DNA of 64,000 bases, taken from contig NZ_JACIDS010000001.1 in assembly GCF_014196455.1 (NCBI RefSeq), forward strand, positions 248,001 to 312,000. Reading direction: 5' to 3'. The number at the start of each line of letters is the position of its first letter. Position 1 is the stretch's first letter. Positions 56,862 through 64,000 of this stretch are shown here, piece by piece. The notes beneath the pieces are model-generated. The model was not told where the DNA came from, searched no databases, and saw only the letters and a list, made by a program, of their open reading frames with translations. Both the position numbers and the translations under genes were made by a program. This stretch comes from Kaistia hirudinis. GTDB taxonomy: Bacteria; Pseudomonadota; Alphaproteobacteria; Rhizobiales; Kaistiaceae.

Positions 56862-57131
56862 CGGCTTCCCAAAGTGACAATCGCTTGCCTTAGTGATAGC
56901 GTCACAGCGCAAAATCGGCGGAATGCACGGATCGAGTCGAATTGTTTCCTGCATCCCGTGCTTGACGATAGTCCCCGAAAGTTCGGTTTTTTGGGGTATC
57001 CCGAAAAAATCCAGCAATTTCAAAAGCCGGCCATTTTGGCGGAATGGCTGACGGTATATCGCGATCAAAAATATTTTTAACGGCGTGATTTCAAGGTGTT
57101 ATGGCAGCCATTGATAATAGAGTGGGAATGA
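56862..57131. other. Right end of the guaA island with candidate attR
   Basis: No gene is seen in 56862-57463. A hairpin (gtgac ... gtcac, 56874-56905) follows the DUF6508 gene. A single ctgacggtat motif, as clustered at the left end, lies at 57048-57057. The 12 bases gagtgggaatga at 57120-57131 repeat the guaA 3' end exactly and in the same orientation: the candidate attR. Sequence beyond (57132-57463) would follow guaA directly in an empty site; it shows no supported gene. Confidence 0.72.
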
Positions 57132-57463
57132 CGGGAAGTACAATAACGTGGAATAGGGTATTGAAGAATACCAACTCCGAAATGCCTATGCGGTAGCAAC
57201 CGATAGTTATCGGTCCGCCATGTCGGCACGGCTGCAGGTAAGCCGAAGTGGATGGTAAGCGGACGGTTTTCTCGCGCGCAGATAACAACCTTGGGCAGTA
57301 TCGCACCCTCTGCCAGTCAAAGAGATCCGGGCGCCAGCGCTATTGGCTGTTCGCTACCAATAGGGAGCGTCAAATGCCGTCTTGATTTCCAGAGAGGGCT
57401 TCGAACGCATGCATCTGCAATTTCCAAAGCTCAAGGAGCCTTTACGTCCGGGCGAGGCTCCAC

Positions 57464-58279
57464 TCAGCCCGGCAGGCCGAATTGCTGGCGCAGGATCTTG
57501 TCGAACATCCGCGCGGGCATGAGGCGACGTAACAGGCTGACCTGCTTCGCGACTTTGCCGACCGGATAGCGGAGCTGCTGGCGCTGTGCCGTGGCCGCCT
57601 GGAGCACAGCATCGGCCACCTCTTCCGGCGAAACCGCCGTCAGCAGGGCCTTCTTGTAGAAGTCATGCACCCAGGCACGGCCGGCATCGTAGTCCGCCAT
57701 CTTCGTGTCGGGCTCCAGCGCGCTCTGGTCGAAGTTGCCTTTCAACGTGCCGGGTTCGATCAATGACACGCGGACATTGAAAGCGCGGACTTCGTGATCG
57801 AGCGACTCCGAGTAGCCTTCGAGGGCGAACTTGCTCCCGGCGTAATGTGCCGAATACGGCGCCGGCAAGAAGCCTAGCGCGCTGCTCAGGTTGATAATCC
57901 GTCCCTGCCTACGCGCCCGCATCGACGGCAACACGGCGTTGACGACCCGGACGACACCGAACAGATTGACGTCGAACAGGCGCTGCACCTGCGCGGCCGA
58001 GGACTCCTCGGCGCCGCCGAACATGCCCAGACCGGCATTGTTGACGAGAACATCGATGCGCCCCGTGCGTTCGAGGACGGTCGAGACGAGGGACGCCACC
58101 GAGGCTTCGTCCGTAACGTCGCACGCCAGCATCGAAACCTGACCCAGGCGGTCCGCGTTCGGCTTGCGGCTGGTGCCAAAGACGGTGAAGCCGGCGCGCA
58201 CCAACCCCTCGGCGCTTGCTCGACCGATCCCGGACGATGCGCCCGTCACGAGGGCGGTTTTCTGGGAATTTGAGGGCAT
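57464..58279 (-). CDS. SDR family oxidoreductase
   Basis: A 271-residue classical short-chain dehydrogenase. Cofactor motif TALVTGASSGIGRASAEG, then NNAGLGMFG, the catalytic Ser in INLSSALGFLPAPYSAHYAGS and the YxxxK pair in HYAGSKFALEGY. The sequence GTSRKPNAD after strand 2 (Ser/Arg) suggests NADP. Substrate unknown. First of four oxidoreductase genes right of the island. Confidence 0.88.
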   Translation of the reverse strand: MPSNSQKTALVTGASSGIGRASAEGLVRAGFTVFGTSRKPNADRLGQVSMLACDVTDEASVASLVSTVLERTGRIDVLVNNAGLGMFGGAEESSAAQVQRLFDVNLFGVVRVVNAVLPSMRARRQGRIINLSSALGFLPAPYSAHYAGSKFALEGYSESLDHEVRAFNVRVSLIEPGTLKGNFDQSALEPDTKMADYDAGRAWVHDFYKKALLTAVSPEEVADAVLQAATAQRQQLRYPVGKVAKQVSLLRRLMPARMFDKILRQQFGLPG

Positions 58280-58389
58280 GCCTGCCGATCCTTTCGATGA
58301 AGAAGCGTATTCACGATCGCATCATTCGATATGGGCGGCAGACACGCGCCGCGGCGCCAATTGGAGCCCGGGCGAAAGCCGCGCCGCCG

Positions 58390-59397
58390 TCATTTCAGCG
58401 TTACGACGACTTTCCCTTTCGACCGTCCGGTGTCGATGTAGGTCAGCGCCTCATTGGTCGCTTCGAACGGGAAGACCCGGTCCATGATCGGACGGATGAT
58501 CCCGGCCTCGATCAGCGATGTAATCTCGCCCAACTGCCTACCGTCCGCCCGCATGAACAGGAAGGAATAGCCGACGTTCCGGGCCTTGGCCTTCCTTCGG
58601 ATGCCAGAGCTGAGAAGACGCATGACCTGACGCAGGAACCAGATCAGTCCCTGTTGCCGGGCGAACTGCGGGTCCGGCGGGCCGGAGATGGAGATCAGTT
58701 TGCCACCCGGCTTCAGAACGCTCAGGGACTTTTGGAGCGTGTCGCCGTCCAGGCTGTTGAGGACGACATCATAGCCAGACAGGACCTTGTCGAACCCCTG
58801 CTTCTTGTAGTCGATGACGACATCGGCGCCGAGGCTTTTGACGAGCTCGACATTGGCTGTACTTGTCGTGGTGGCGACAGTCGCTCCGAGATGCTTGGCC
58901 AATTGAATGGCGAATGTCCCGACTCCGCCCGAGCCGGCGTGGATGAGGACCTTCTGCCCTTTGCGCAGGCCCGCTCGCTCTACCAATGCCTGCCAGGCCG
59001 TCAAACCCACCAGGGGAACGGCGGCGGCCTCCGCCATGGTCAGATTTTTCGGCTTCAGTGCAAGGTCGGCCTCATTCACCGAGATCGCTTCCGCGAAGGT
59101 CCCGACGTGGCCATCGCGCGGACGGGCGTAGACCTCGTCACCCGGCTTGAAGCGGCGGACCTTCGATCCCACCCTGACCACGATTCCCGCCATGTCGTGT
59201 CCAAGGATGAACGGCGGGCGATACGGAAGGAGAGGTTTGAAAGCTCCGTCTCGGATCTTGGAATCCAGAGGATTGAGCCCGGCGGCACGGATCTCGACCA
59301 GGACATCGTCATCCCGCAATACCGGTTCCGGCATGTCGCCGAAGCGAAGGGTGCCACCTTTTTTGTACTTGTCGAGGATGAAGGCCTTCATGATCAT
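58390..59397 (-). CDS. MDR family NADPH:quinone oxidoreductase-like protein
   Basis: A 335-residue medium-chain dehydrogenase of the quinone oxidoreductase type. GroES-like part: RDDDVLVEIRAAGLNPLDSK, HDMAGIVVRVGSKVRRFKPG; Rossmann part: VLIHAGSGGVGTFAIQLAKH, GATVATTTS, LGADVVIDYKKQ. The zinc-ligand Cys/His set of alcohol dehydrogenases is absent, as in zinc-free reductases. It is 110 bases upstream of the SDR gene and on the same strand. Confidence 0.88.
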   Translation of the reverse strand: MIMKAFILDKYKKGGTLRFGDMPEPVLRDDDVLVEIRAAGLNPLDSKIRDGAFKPLLPYRPPFILGHDMAGIVVRVGSKVRRFKPGDEVYARPRDGHVGTFAEAISVNEADLALKPKNLTMAEAAAVPLVGLTAWQALVERAGLRKGQKVLIHAGSGGVGTFAIQLAKHLGATVATTTSTANVELVKSLGADVVIDYKKQGFDKVLSGYDVVLNSLDGDTLQKSLSVLKPGGKLISISGPPDPQFARQQGLIWFLRQVMRLLSSGIRRKAKARNVGYSFLFMRADGRQLGEITSLIEAGIIRPIMDRVFPFEATNEALTYIDTGRSKGKVVVTLK

Positions 59398-59457
59398 TCA
59401 CTCTCCAGGTAACTGCTGACGCCCACCTCCGATGGGAGATTGGCCGCGAGACTGTGC

Positions 59458-60246
59458 TCAGACTGCCGTCCGATAGCGCGCTGCTGCGTGCTCCTGGCCC
59501 GTGTTCGGCAGCATGGCCTGACGTGCTGCCTGAAAGGCGTTCCACTGCTCCACATCGGGCAGCGGCGGGATCGTGACCGGCTCGCGACGGTCGAAGCCAG
59601 CCAGCGCCGCATCGACGAGTTCATCGACCTCCATCACACCGGTCATGGTGTTGACGTCGGCGCCCGCGTGCTCCCAGATCTCGGTGCGCGTGGCGGCGGG
59701 AAGCACCGCCTGGACGTAGACGCCCTTCGGGCCGAGTTCGACGCTGAGCCCCTGCGACAGGAACAGCGCGAACGCCTTGGTCGCGCCATAGACGGTCATG
59801 GCGAATTCAGGTGCCAGTCCAACCACGGAGCCGATGTTGATGATCGCCCCTTCGCCAGCCTGCACGAAGCGAGGCGCAACGGCACTGGCGAGCCGCAGCA
59901 TGGCGGTGGTGTTGAGGGCGACAAGCCGGGCGACATCGTCCGTGGATTGCTCGATGAAACTGCCGCCAAGGGCCGTTCCGGCATTGTTGATGAGGATGCC
60001 GATGCGCGTATCGTCGCGCAGCCGCGTCTCCACCACAGCGAGATCGGCGGCCTCCGTCAGATCGGCCTGGATGATGTCGACCGCCACGCCGCTCTCCTGA
60101 CGCAGGCGCGTGGCAAGTGCCTCCATGCGCCTCCGGTCTCGCGCAACCAGCACGAGGTCGTGGCCGCGCCGTGCGAAGCGATCTGCATATGTGGCGCCGA
60201 TGCCGGTGGAGGCTCCGGTGATAAGGACTGAGGGATTGGCGGCCAT
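59458..60246 (-). CDS. SDR family oxidoreductase (TetR-linked)
   Basis: A 262-residue short-chain dehydrogenase: VLITGASTGIGATYADRFAR, LVLVARDRRRM (NADP type), NNAGTALGGS, INIGSVVGLAPEFAMTVYGA and YGATKAFALFLSQG. The start at 60246 leaves a typical N-terminus; the longer frame reads through the operator region. It is divergent from the TetR gene, with paired atcatgat palindromes between, so it is probably the target of that repressor. Confidence 0.88.
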   Translation of the reverse strand: MAANPSVLITGASTGIGATYADRFARRGHDLVLVARDRRRMEALATRLRQESGVAVDIIQADLTEAADLAVVETRLRDDTRIGILINNAGTALGGSFIEQSTDDVARLVALNTTAMLRLASAVAPRFVQAGEGAIINIGSVVGLAPEFAMTVYGATKAFALFLSQGLSVELGPKGVYVQAVLPAATRTEIWEHAGADVNTMTGVMEVDELVDAALAGFDRREPVTIPPLPDVEQWNAFQAARQAMLPNTGQEHAAARYRTAV

Positions 60247-60289
60247 GGGATTGCTCTCGGCTCTGTTGAAACCTATATTCATGATCGTC

Positions 60290-60325
60290 ATCATGATTGC
60301 GTAAATATGATGGCTATCATGATTG
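60290..60325. promoter_or_regulatory. Two atcatgattg repeats, candidate TetR operators
   Basis: The decamer atcatgattg, whose first eight bases are a perfect palindrome, occurs at 60290 and 60316, 26 bases apart. Both copies lie between the divergent SDR start (60246) and the TetR start (60355). A further atgat lies at 60281. This is the expected place for a repressor that controls both itself and the dehydrogenase. Confidence 0.5.
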
Positions 60326-60354
60326 TGTCAATGGGGCCGGTGGAGAAATTCGAG

Positions 60355-60918
60355 ATGAAGGTCAGCCGCGAGCAGATGGCGGAGAATCGGCGGCGTATAC
60401 TGGACGTCGCCAGCAGGCTGTTCCGCGAGAAGGGGTTCGACGCCGTCAGCGTGGCCGAAGTGATGAAGGCTGCCGGCCTCACGCACGGCGGCTTCTACGG
60501 ACATTTCAGTTCGAAGGATGACCTCGTCGCCGAGACCATTAGCTATGTTCTGTCCCGCGATGGAGATGGAGGCGTCGATCTTCGTGCGTACATGGATGAA
60601 TATCTTGCGCCTCGACATCGGGACAATGCTGCCGCCGGCTGCCCCACGGCAGGCCTCGCTGCCGATATCCGTCATCAAACACCGGCTGCCCGAGCAGCCA
60701 TGACGGCTGGGCTGCGGTCGCAAATCGAGCGTTTGGCGAAAGCTCTGCCAAATATCGATGCGGCGGACAGGCGTAGCGCGGCAATCGGAACCTGGGCTGC
60801 GATGGTAGGGGCGGTGATCCTTGCGCGCGCGGTCGACGACACCGAGCTCTCGGATGAGGTTCTGGAACAGACGCGCGTCTGGATCGAAGCTGCAATAGGC
60901 TCAGCGTCTGCCCGATAA
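60355..60918 (+). CDS. TetR/AcrR family transcriptional regulator
   Basis: A 187-residue TetR-type repressor. The DNA-binding head is NRRRILDVASRLFREKGFDA, VSVAEVMKAAGLTHGGFYGH, FSSKDDLVAET. The ligand domain includes CPTAGLAADIRHQTPAARAA, as in TetR members with a C-terminal domain of the YP_-type CPTA group often linked to reactive electrophiles or reductases. Start 60355 (KVSREQMAENRRRI) matches the usual family opening; upstream ATGs would lie in the operator repeats. Confidence 0.88.
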   Translation: MKVSREQMAENRRRILDVASRLFREKGFDAVSVAEVMKAAGLTHGGFYGHFSSKDDLVAETISYVLSRDGDGGVDLRAYMDEYLAPRHRDNAAAGCPTAGLAADIRHQTPAARAAMTAGLRSQIERLAKALPNIDAADRRSAAIGTWAAMVGAVILARAVDDTELSDEVLEQTRVWIEAAIGSASAR

Positions 60919-61303
60919 GTGCCGATGCGCCCCGCGGAGCGATCCGGCCCTTGCACGGGTCTCAGGCGTCTTGGCGACCGCCATGATCTTGCCGGCGCTG
61001 ACAGTACTTTTGGCCGTGATTTCGGTTCGGGCGACACGGCCGCCGGATTGTTCTCCGAATTTGCGTCGTTTCGATCTTTGCCATGCTCAATTTCCTGGGC
61101 TGCTGAGGTGATTGAGGACGATGGATGATGAAACGAGTAGGCAGTCCGGATTGAGGGGAGGCATTTTCGGCCGTGGTGTACACATCGGCGAGTCGGGCCT
61201 TATCGATGTAGGTCTCGCCATTGACCGCAGTCGCTCCAAAGCGGCCATTACAGGGTGACAGCGCCGGCCGAAAGATCAGCCGGCACTGCAGTCATTCTTT
61301 CCG
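60919..61303. other. Intergenic stretch without a supported gene
   Basis: 385 bases between the TetR gene and the convergent SDR gene. On the minus strand at about 61110-61250 a short open stretch (FGATAVNGETYIDKARLADV) looks protein-like but has no start and soon loses that character. It may be a decayed gene end. No RNA gene or repeat was noticed. Confidence 0.4.
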
Positions 61304-62131
61304 TCAGCCGTCGGTCGATAGGGTGACTGCCTTCCAATCCTCAATCTCATCTTGCAGGCGCTCAATCCTGGCCGACACAAACTTCAGAGCGTCGCTTCCA
61401 AGCAGAAGCTGCGGCGGTGGATTGTCCGAAGCGATCAGTGCCAGGACGGCCGCTGCCAACCTGGCGGGGTCCCCGAGTTGATGGCCGCTCTTTTCCTGAC
61501 GCGCCTGACGAATGGGATCGAACAGATGATCGTAGTCGGCAATCGACCTGTCGGTTCGAACCATCGAACGTCCCGCCCAGTCCGTCCGGAAAGACCCGGG
61601 GCAGAGCGCTGTCACGTGAACTCCGAAAGGAGCCATCTCCGAACGCATGACTTCGGATATGCCCTGAAGCGCGAATTTGCTGCCGCAGTAATAGGCGATC
61701 CCGGGCAAGGTGATCATTCCGCCCATGGACGTCACGTTGACGATGAAGCCACTACGCCGTGAGCGAAAACGGGGTAGGAACGCCTTGGCGACTGAAACGG
61801 CACCGAAGACATTGACGTCGAACTGCCGTCGCATTTCTTCGAGAGGCGACTCTTCAAGCACGCCCTCATGGCCGTATCCGGCGTTGTTGATGAGAACATC
61901 GACCGGGCCGTGTTCGTCTTCGACTTGTTCGGCGATACCCGCGATTCGATCGAAATCGGTGACGTCATGAAGCACCGCATGGGCGCTCGGCAGAAGCTCC
62001 TTGAGCCGTACTCTGGACGCTTCCGAGCGGACTGTGCCAATCACCGTATGCCCAGCGGCAACCGCAGCCTTCCCGATCGCGAGACCAAAGCCGGAATTCG
62101 CGCCGGTTATAAAGAGGGTTTTCTTGGTCAT
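61304..62131 (-). CDS. SDR family oxidoreductase
   Basis: A 275-residue short-chain dehydrogenase: TLFITGANSGFGLAIGKAAV, GTVRSEASR, NNAGYGHEG, VTSMGGMITLPGIAYYCGS and YYCGSKFALQGISEVM. The TGANSGFG motif and the long C-terminal part place it with the SDRs often annotated as oxidoreductase/short-chain reductases with NADP. Start 62131 fits the motif spacing; an alternative ATG lies at 62179. It is divergent from the AraC regulator (95-base gap). Confidence 0.87.
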   Translation of the reverse strand: MTKKTLFITGANSGFGLAIGKAAVAAGHTVIGTVRSEASRVRLKELLPSAHAVLHDVTDFDRIAGIAEQVEDEHGPVDVLINNAGYGHEGVLEESPLEEMRRQFDVNVFGAVSVAKAFLPRFRSRRSGFIVNVTSMGGMITLPGIAYYCGSKFALQGISEVMRSEMAPFGVHVTALCPGSFRTDWAGRSMVRTDRSIADYDHLFDPIRQARQEKSGHQLGDPARLAAAVLALIASDNPPPQLLLGSDALKFVSARIERLQDEIEDWKAVTLSTDG

Positions 62132-62226
62132 ATCTGCTACCTCGTATTGCTGACCATCGATTTGACCGATATTCTTCATCCGGTTCAAATTCGACGCCAA
62201 TTCGTCTGAAGCTCTTGCCATTTCCT

Positions 62227-63147
62227 ATGACAATGCAGCGAAACAAGGAGAGGCGGCGGGAGTTGCTCGACCTCGCCGGGTCGCTGGCGCCCCGGCAGGG
62301 ATACAATTCGACCGGACTTCGCGACGTCCGGCTCCTCAGGACGGAAGCTGTTCTGACGGATGTCCCCGTCCTCTACAAAGCCGGTGCGGTCTTCGTGTTG
62401 CAGGGCCGAAAGCAGGGCGTGCTGGGTGGCGAAGCCTATGTTTACGATGAAGACCACTACCTCGCGGTGGCGGTCCCCGCTCCCTTCCGCATGGAGTCTG
62501 CAGCGAGCCCTGAAAAGCCGCTTCTGGCTGTTTATGTCGAGTTCGACATGACTCTCGTTGCGGAGATCGTGTCAGCACTCGAAAGCCAGCAAACAAACAT
62601 CGCGACCCAGGCAAAGAGCCTGATATCCAGCCGGATGGAGCCTGAGATTGAAGATGTCGTCCTGCGCTTATTGAAGGCGCTCATGAGCCCTGCGGAAACG
62701 ACGGTACTTGGAAAAAGCATCCTGCGGGAACTGCATTACCGGATCCTCGTCGGTCCACAGGGATCAGCAATGGTCGCCGCGCTAAGCCAGAAGGGGATGT
62801 CCGGACGGACTACGCAAAGTCTCGCCCGCCTGAGCGAAAGCTTCTGCTCCGAGATTTCGATAGCGGCTCTAGCCGGTGATGCAGGTATGAGCGTCCCTTC
62901 CTATCACGCGCATTTCAAGGCGCTGACGGGAACCAGTCCGATGCAGTATGTGAAAGCGATGCGCCTTCATCAGGCGAGGGTCCTGCTGGCCCGGCAAGAC
63001 CGAACAATCGCCGAAGTCGCCCTCTCGGTAGGCTATGTCAGTCCCGCCCAGTTCAGCCGTGACTTCAAACGACATTTCCGCCGTACGGCAGCGGAAGAGG
63101 TGAGATGGGTTCGCCAACATCTCGGCGAGATACGCTCCGACCAATGA
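62227..63147 (+). CDS. AraC family transcriptional regulator
   Basis: A 306-residue regulator. The N-terminal AraC_N-type cupin domain covers about 1-170 (FVLQGRKQGVLGGEAYVYDE, HYLAVAVPAPFRMES); the two C-terminal HTH motifs are ISIAALAGDAGMSVPSYHAH and RTIAEVALSVGYVSPAQFSR, with the linking RLHQARVLL. Regulators of this subtype usually sit divergent to a reductase gene that they activate, as here with the SDR at 61304. Start 62227 or 62215. Confidence 0.9.
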   Translation: MTMQRNKERRRELLDLAGSLAPRQGYNSTGLRDVRLLRTEAVLTDVPVLYKAGAVFVLQGRKQGVLGGEAYVYDEDHYLAVAVPAPFRMESAASPEKPLLAVYVEFDMTLVAEIVSALESQQTNIATQAKSLISSRMEPEIEDVVLRLLKALMSPAETTVLGKSILRELHYRILVGPQGSAMVAALSQKGMSGRTTQSLARLSESFCSEISIAALAGDAGMSVPSYHAHFKALTGTSPMQYVKAMRLHQARVLLARQDRTIAEVALSVGYVSPAQFSRDFKRHFRRTAAEEVRWVRQHLGEIRSDQ

Positions 63148-63297
63148 AGCCAAGTCAGCCGTTGGCGTATTGCGGCCATCCCTGTGAGCATGGCGGATTT
63201 CAAACTTCGCAACTGCGGCATGGTCGAGGCGCGGCCTCAACAGCGCTAGCCCCCGAGATCCCGCCAAATGATATTGAAGGCTGTCCCCCAAGCCGGC

Positions 63298-63714
63298 CTA
63301 GGCCTCGGGGTTGAGGTTGAGGGCCGCCCTGGCAGTCGCGAGAGGCTGCTCGAACCATCCGACGGCGTTACGCACCCGATTGAGATCCAGATGCGCTGCG
63401 CCGGTAACAATCGAACTTGAGCCTTATCCCGCCGTTACGCTGCAGCAGGCGCACGAATTCTATGCCAACGCTGGCGCTTCTAGTCGCTCAGCGAACTCAA
63501 ACCTCCATGTGCGGCGGAGTTCGGCCGCTTTGTGCCGGCGGTTGTCTGACGCCTCCGAACGTTGCAGGTTTGGCATCGGAATTGGTCGCCCGTTGTCGTC
63601 GAGAGCAACAGCGTCTCTTTTCGTCGTCCTCAAGACGTCGCATCTCGTTGCAGGCGCACTGTCCGTCGCGACGAAATCACCCTTTATGATCTTATCTTGA
63701 GCCCCGAAGGCCCG
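63298..63714 (-). pseudogene. Degraded coding sequence (two fragments)
   Basis: On the minus strand two neighbouring open stretches read like protein but lack starts. One (63714 to the stop at 63460) contains GAQDKIIKGDFVATDSAPAT, RCDVLRTTKRDAVALDD, AELRRTWRFEFAERLEAPAL. The other (63423 to the stop at 63298) contains TGAAHLDLNRVRNAVGWFEQ, PLATARAALNLNPEA. A third frame between them is also protein-like (SVGIEFVRLLQRNGGIRLKF). I do not recognise the proteins; frameshifted relics of one or two genes are the best reading. The rest of 63148-63762 is empty. Confidence 0.35.
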
Positions 63715-63762
63715 TTACCCGAATTTTGGACTTCCAGTGATCGAAGAACATCCGTCAGCACG

Positions 63763-64000
63763 TCAGGCCGGGTTCTTCTTCAACATCGTGCCGCCTATCG
63801 CTATTGCACTCTGCTCGTCGGCGGCAAACCGTACGGAGAAGCCGAGCGCGTTGCTGACCGCAGTCGCCGCGGTCCGGGTGGCGCTGTTGAACGGGGAGGC
63901 GCCCTCGATCACGATCAGCCCGAGGCAATACTGCCTCATTCGGTCCTTTATCCGCTTGAAGAAGAGTGCTTTTCCCTTTCGCTCCTCGGGTGTCTCGTGA
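63763..64000 (-). CDS. C-terminal end of an unknown protein (partial)
   Basis: An open minus-strand frame enters from the right edge and ends in TGA at 63763, giving at least 78 residues: ETPEERKGKALFFKRIKDRM, RQYCLGLIVIEGASPFNSAT, RTAATAVSNALGFSVRFAAD, EQSAIAIGGTMLKKNPA. The alternation of a hydrophobic strand (LGLIVIEG) and helices suggests a folded alpha/beta domain. I do not recognise it. The plus-strand frame over the same bases is less protein-like. Confidence 0.5.
   Translation of the reverse strand, partial: HETPEERKGKALFFKRIKDRMRQYCLGLIVIEGASPFNSATRTAATAVSNALGFSVRFAADEQSAIAIGGTMLKKNPA

Noticed and set aside
56874-56905. Rho-independent terminator after the DUF6508 gene
   Set aside because: The hairpin is imperfect and no T-run follows; I mention it only as a hairpin.

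Overview
The window is GC-rich DNA from an alphaproteobacterium, most likely a member of the Hyphomicrobiales. The housekeeping half reads as that group: the end of dnaE, queA-tgt, a PIMT-like gene next to a TolC-type porin, a PopZ/DUF2497 gene beside valS, then gltA, guaB and guaA. I cannot name the genus from the sequence.

Layout. Positions 1-21324 are core chromosome. They hold the dnaE 3' end, a 1.1-kb array of 247-bp tandem repeats, queuosine genes, a cobalamin-pathway aminotransferase-fold gene, tRNA-Cys, an outer-membrane efflux protein, PopZ, valS, a PEP-mutase-family lyase, gltA (opposite strand), guaB, two small membrane proteins, an RsmB-type methyltransferase and guaA.

Positions about 21313-57131 (35.8 kb) look like one genomic island inserted at the 3' end of guaA. 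A 12-bp direct repeat (gagtgggaatga) lies over the guaA stop codon and again at 57120. A tyrosine integrase sits just inside the left end, and short tgacggtat motifs occur at both ends. The cargo is mainly anti-phage defence. First comes a minus-strand operon (41268 down to 23306) encoding an HTH protein, a C5-cytosine methylase, a Vsr endonuclease, DrmD, DrmMI, a GHKL ATPase, a putative methyltransferase, DrmA, DrmB and DrmC. This is a class-1 DISARM system enlarged with four extra genes. To the right lie an AbiE-type toxin-antitoxin pair and a SIR2-HerA-exonuclease operon. Between the defence blocks is the wreck of a Trb-type conjugation system: trbC and trbD are whole, a trbB tail abuts a truncated parB, and the trbE head is fused in frame to the trbI tail. 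ArdC antirestriction and the trb-associated LysR and DUF2274 genes remain. The element was therefore probably an integrative conjugative element that lost its own transfer machinery and kept its defences.

Positions 57132-64000 hold a cluster of oxidoreductases (three SDRs and one MDR/quinone-oxidoreductase type) with a TetR and an AraC regulator, then degraded sequence and the end of an unknown gene entering from the right.

Most interesting points: the enlarged DISARM operon with its GHKL-ATPase/methyltransferase insert, the third (exonuclease) gene of the SIR2-HerA operon, the two junctions showing how the conjugation genes collapsed, and twin leader hairpins before parB and ardC that could hide their ribosome binding sites.
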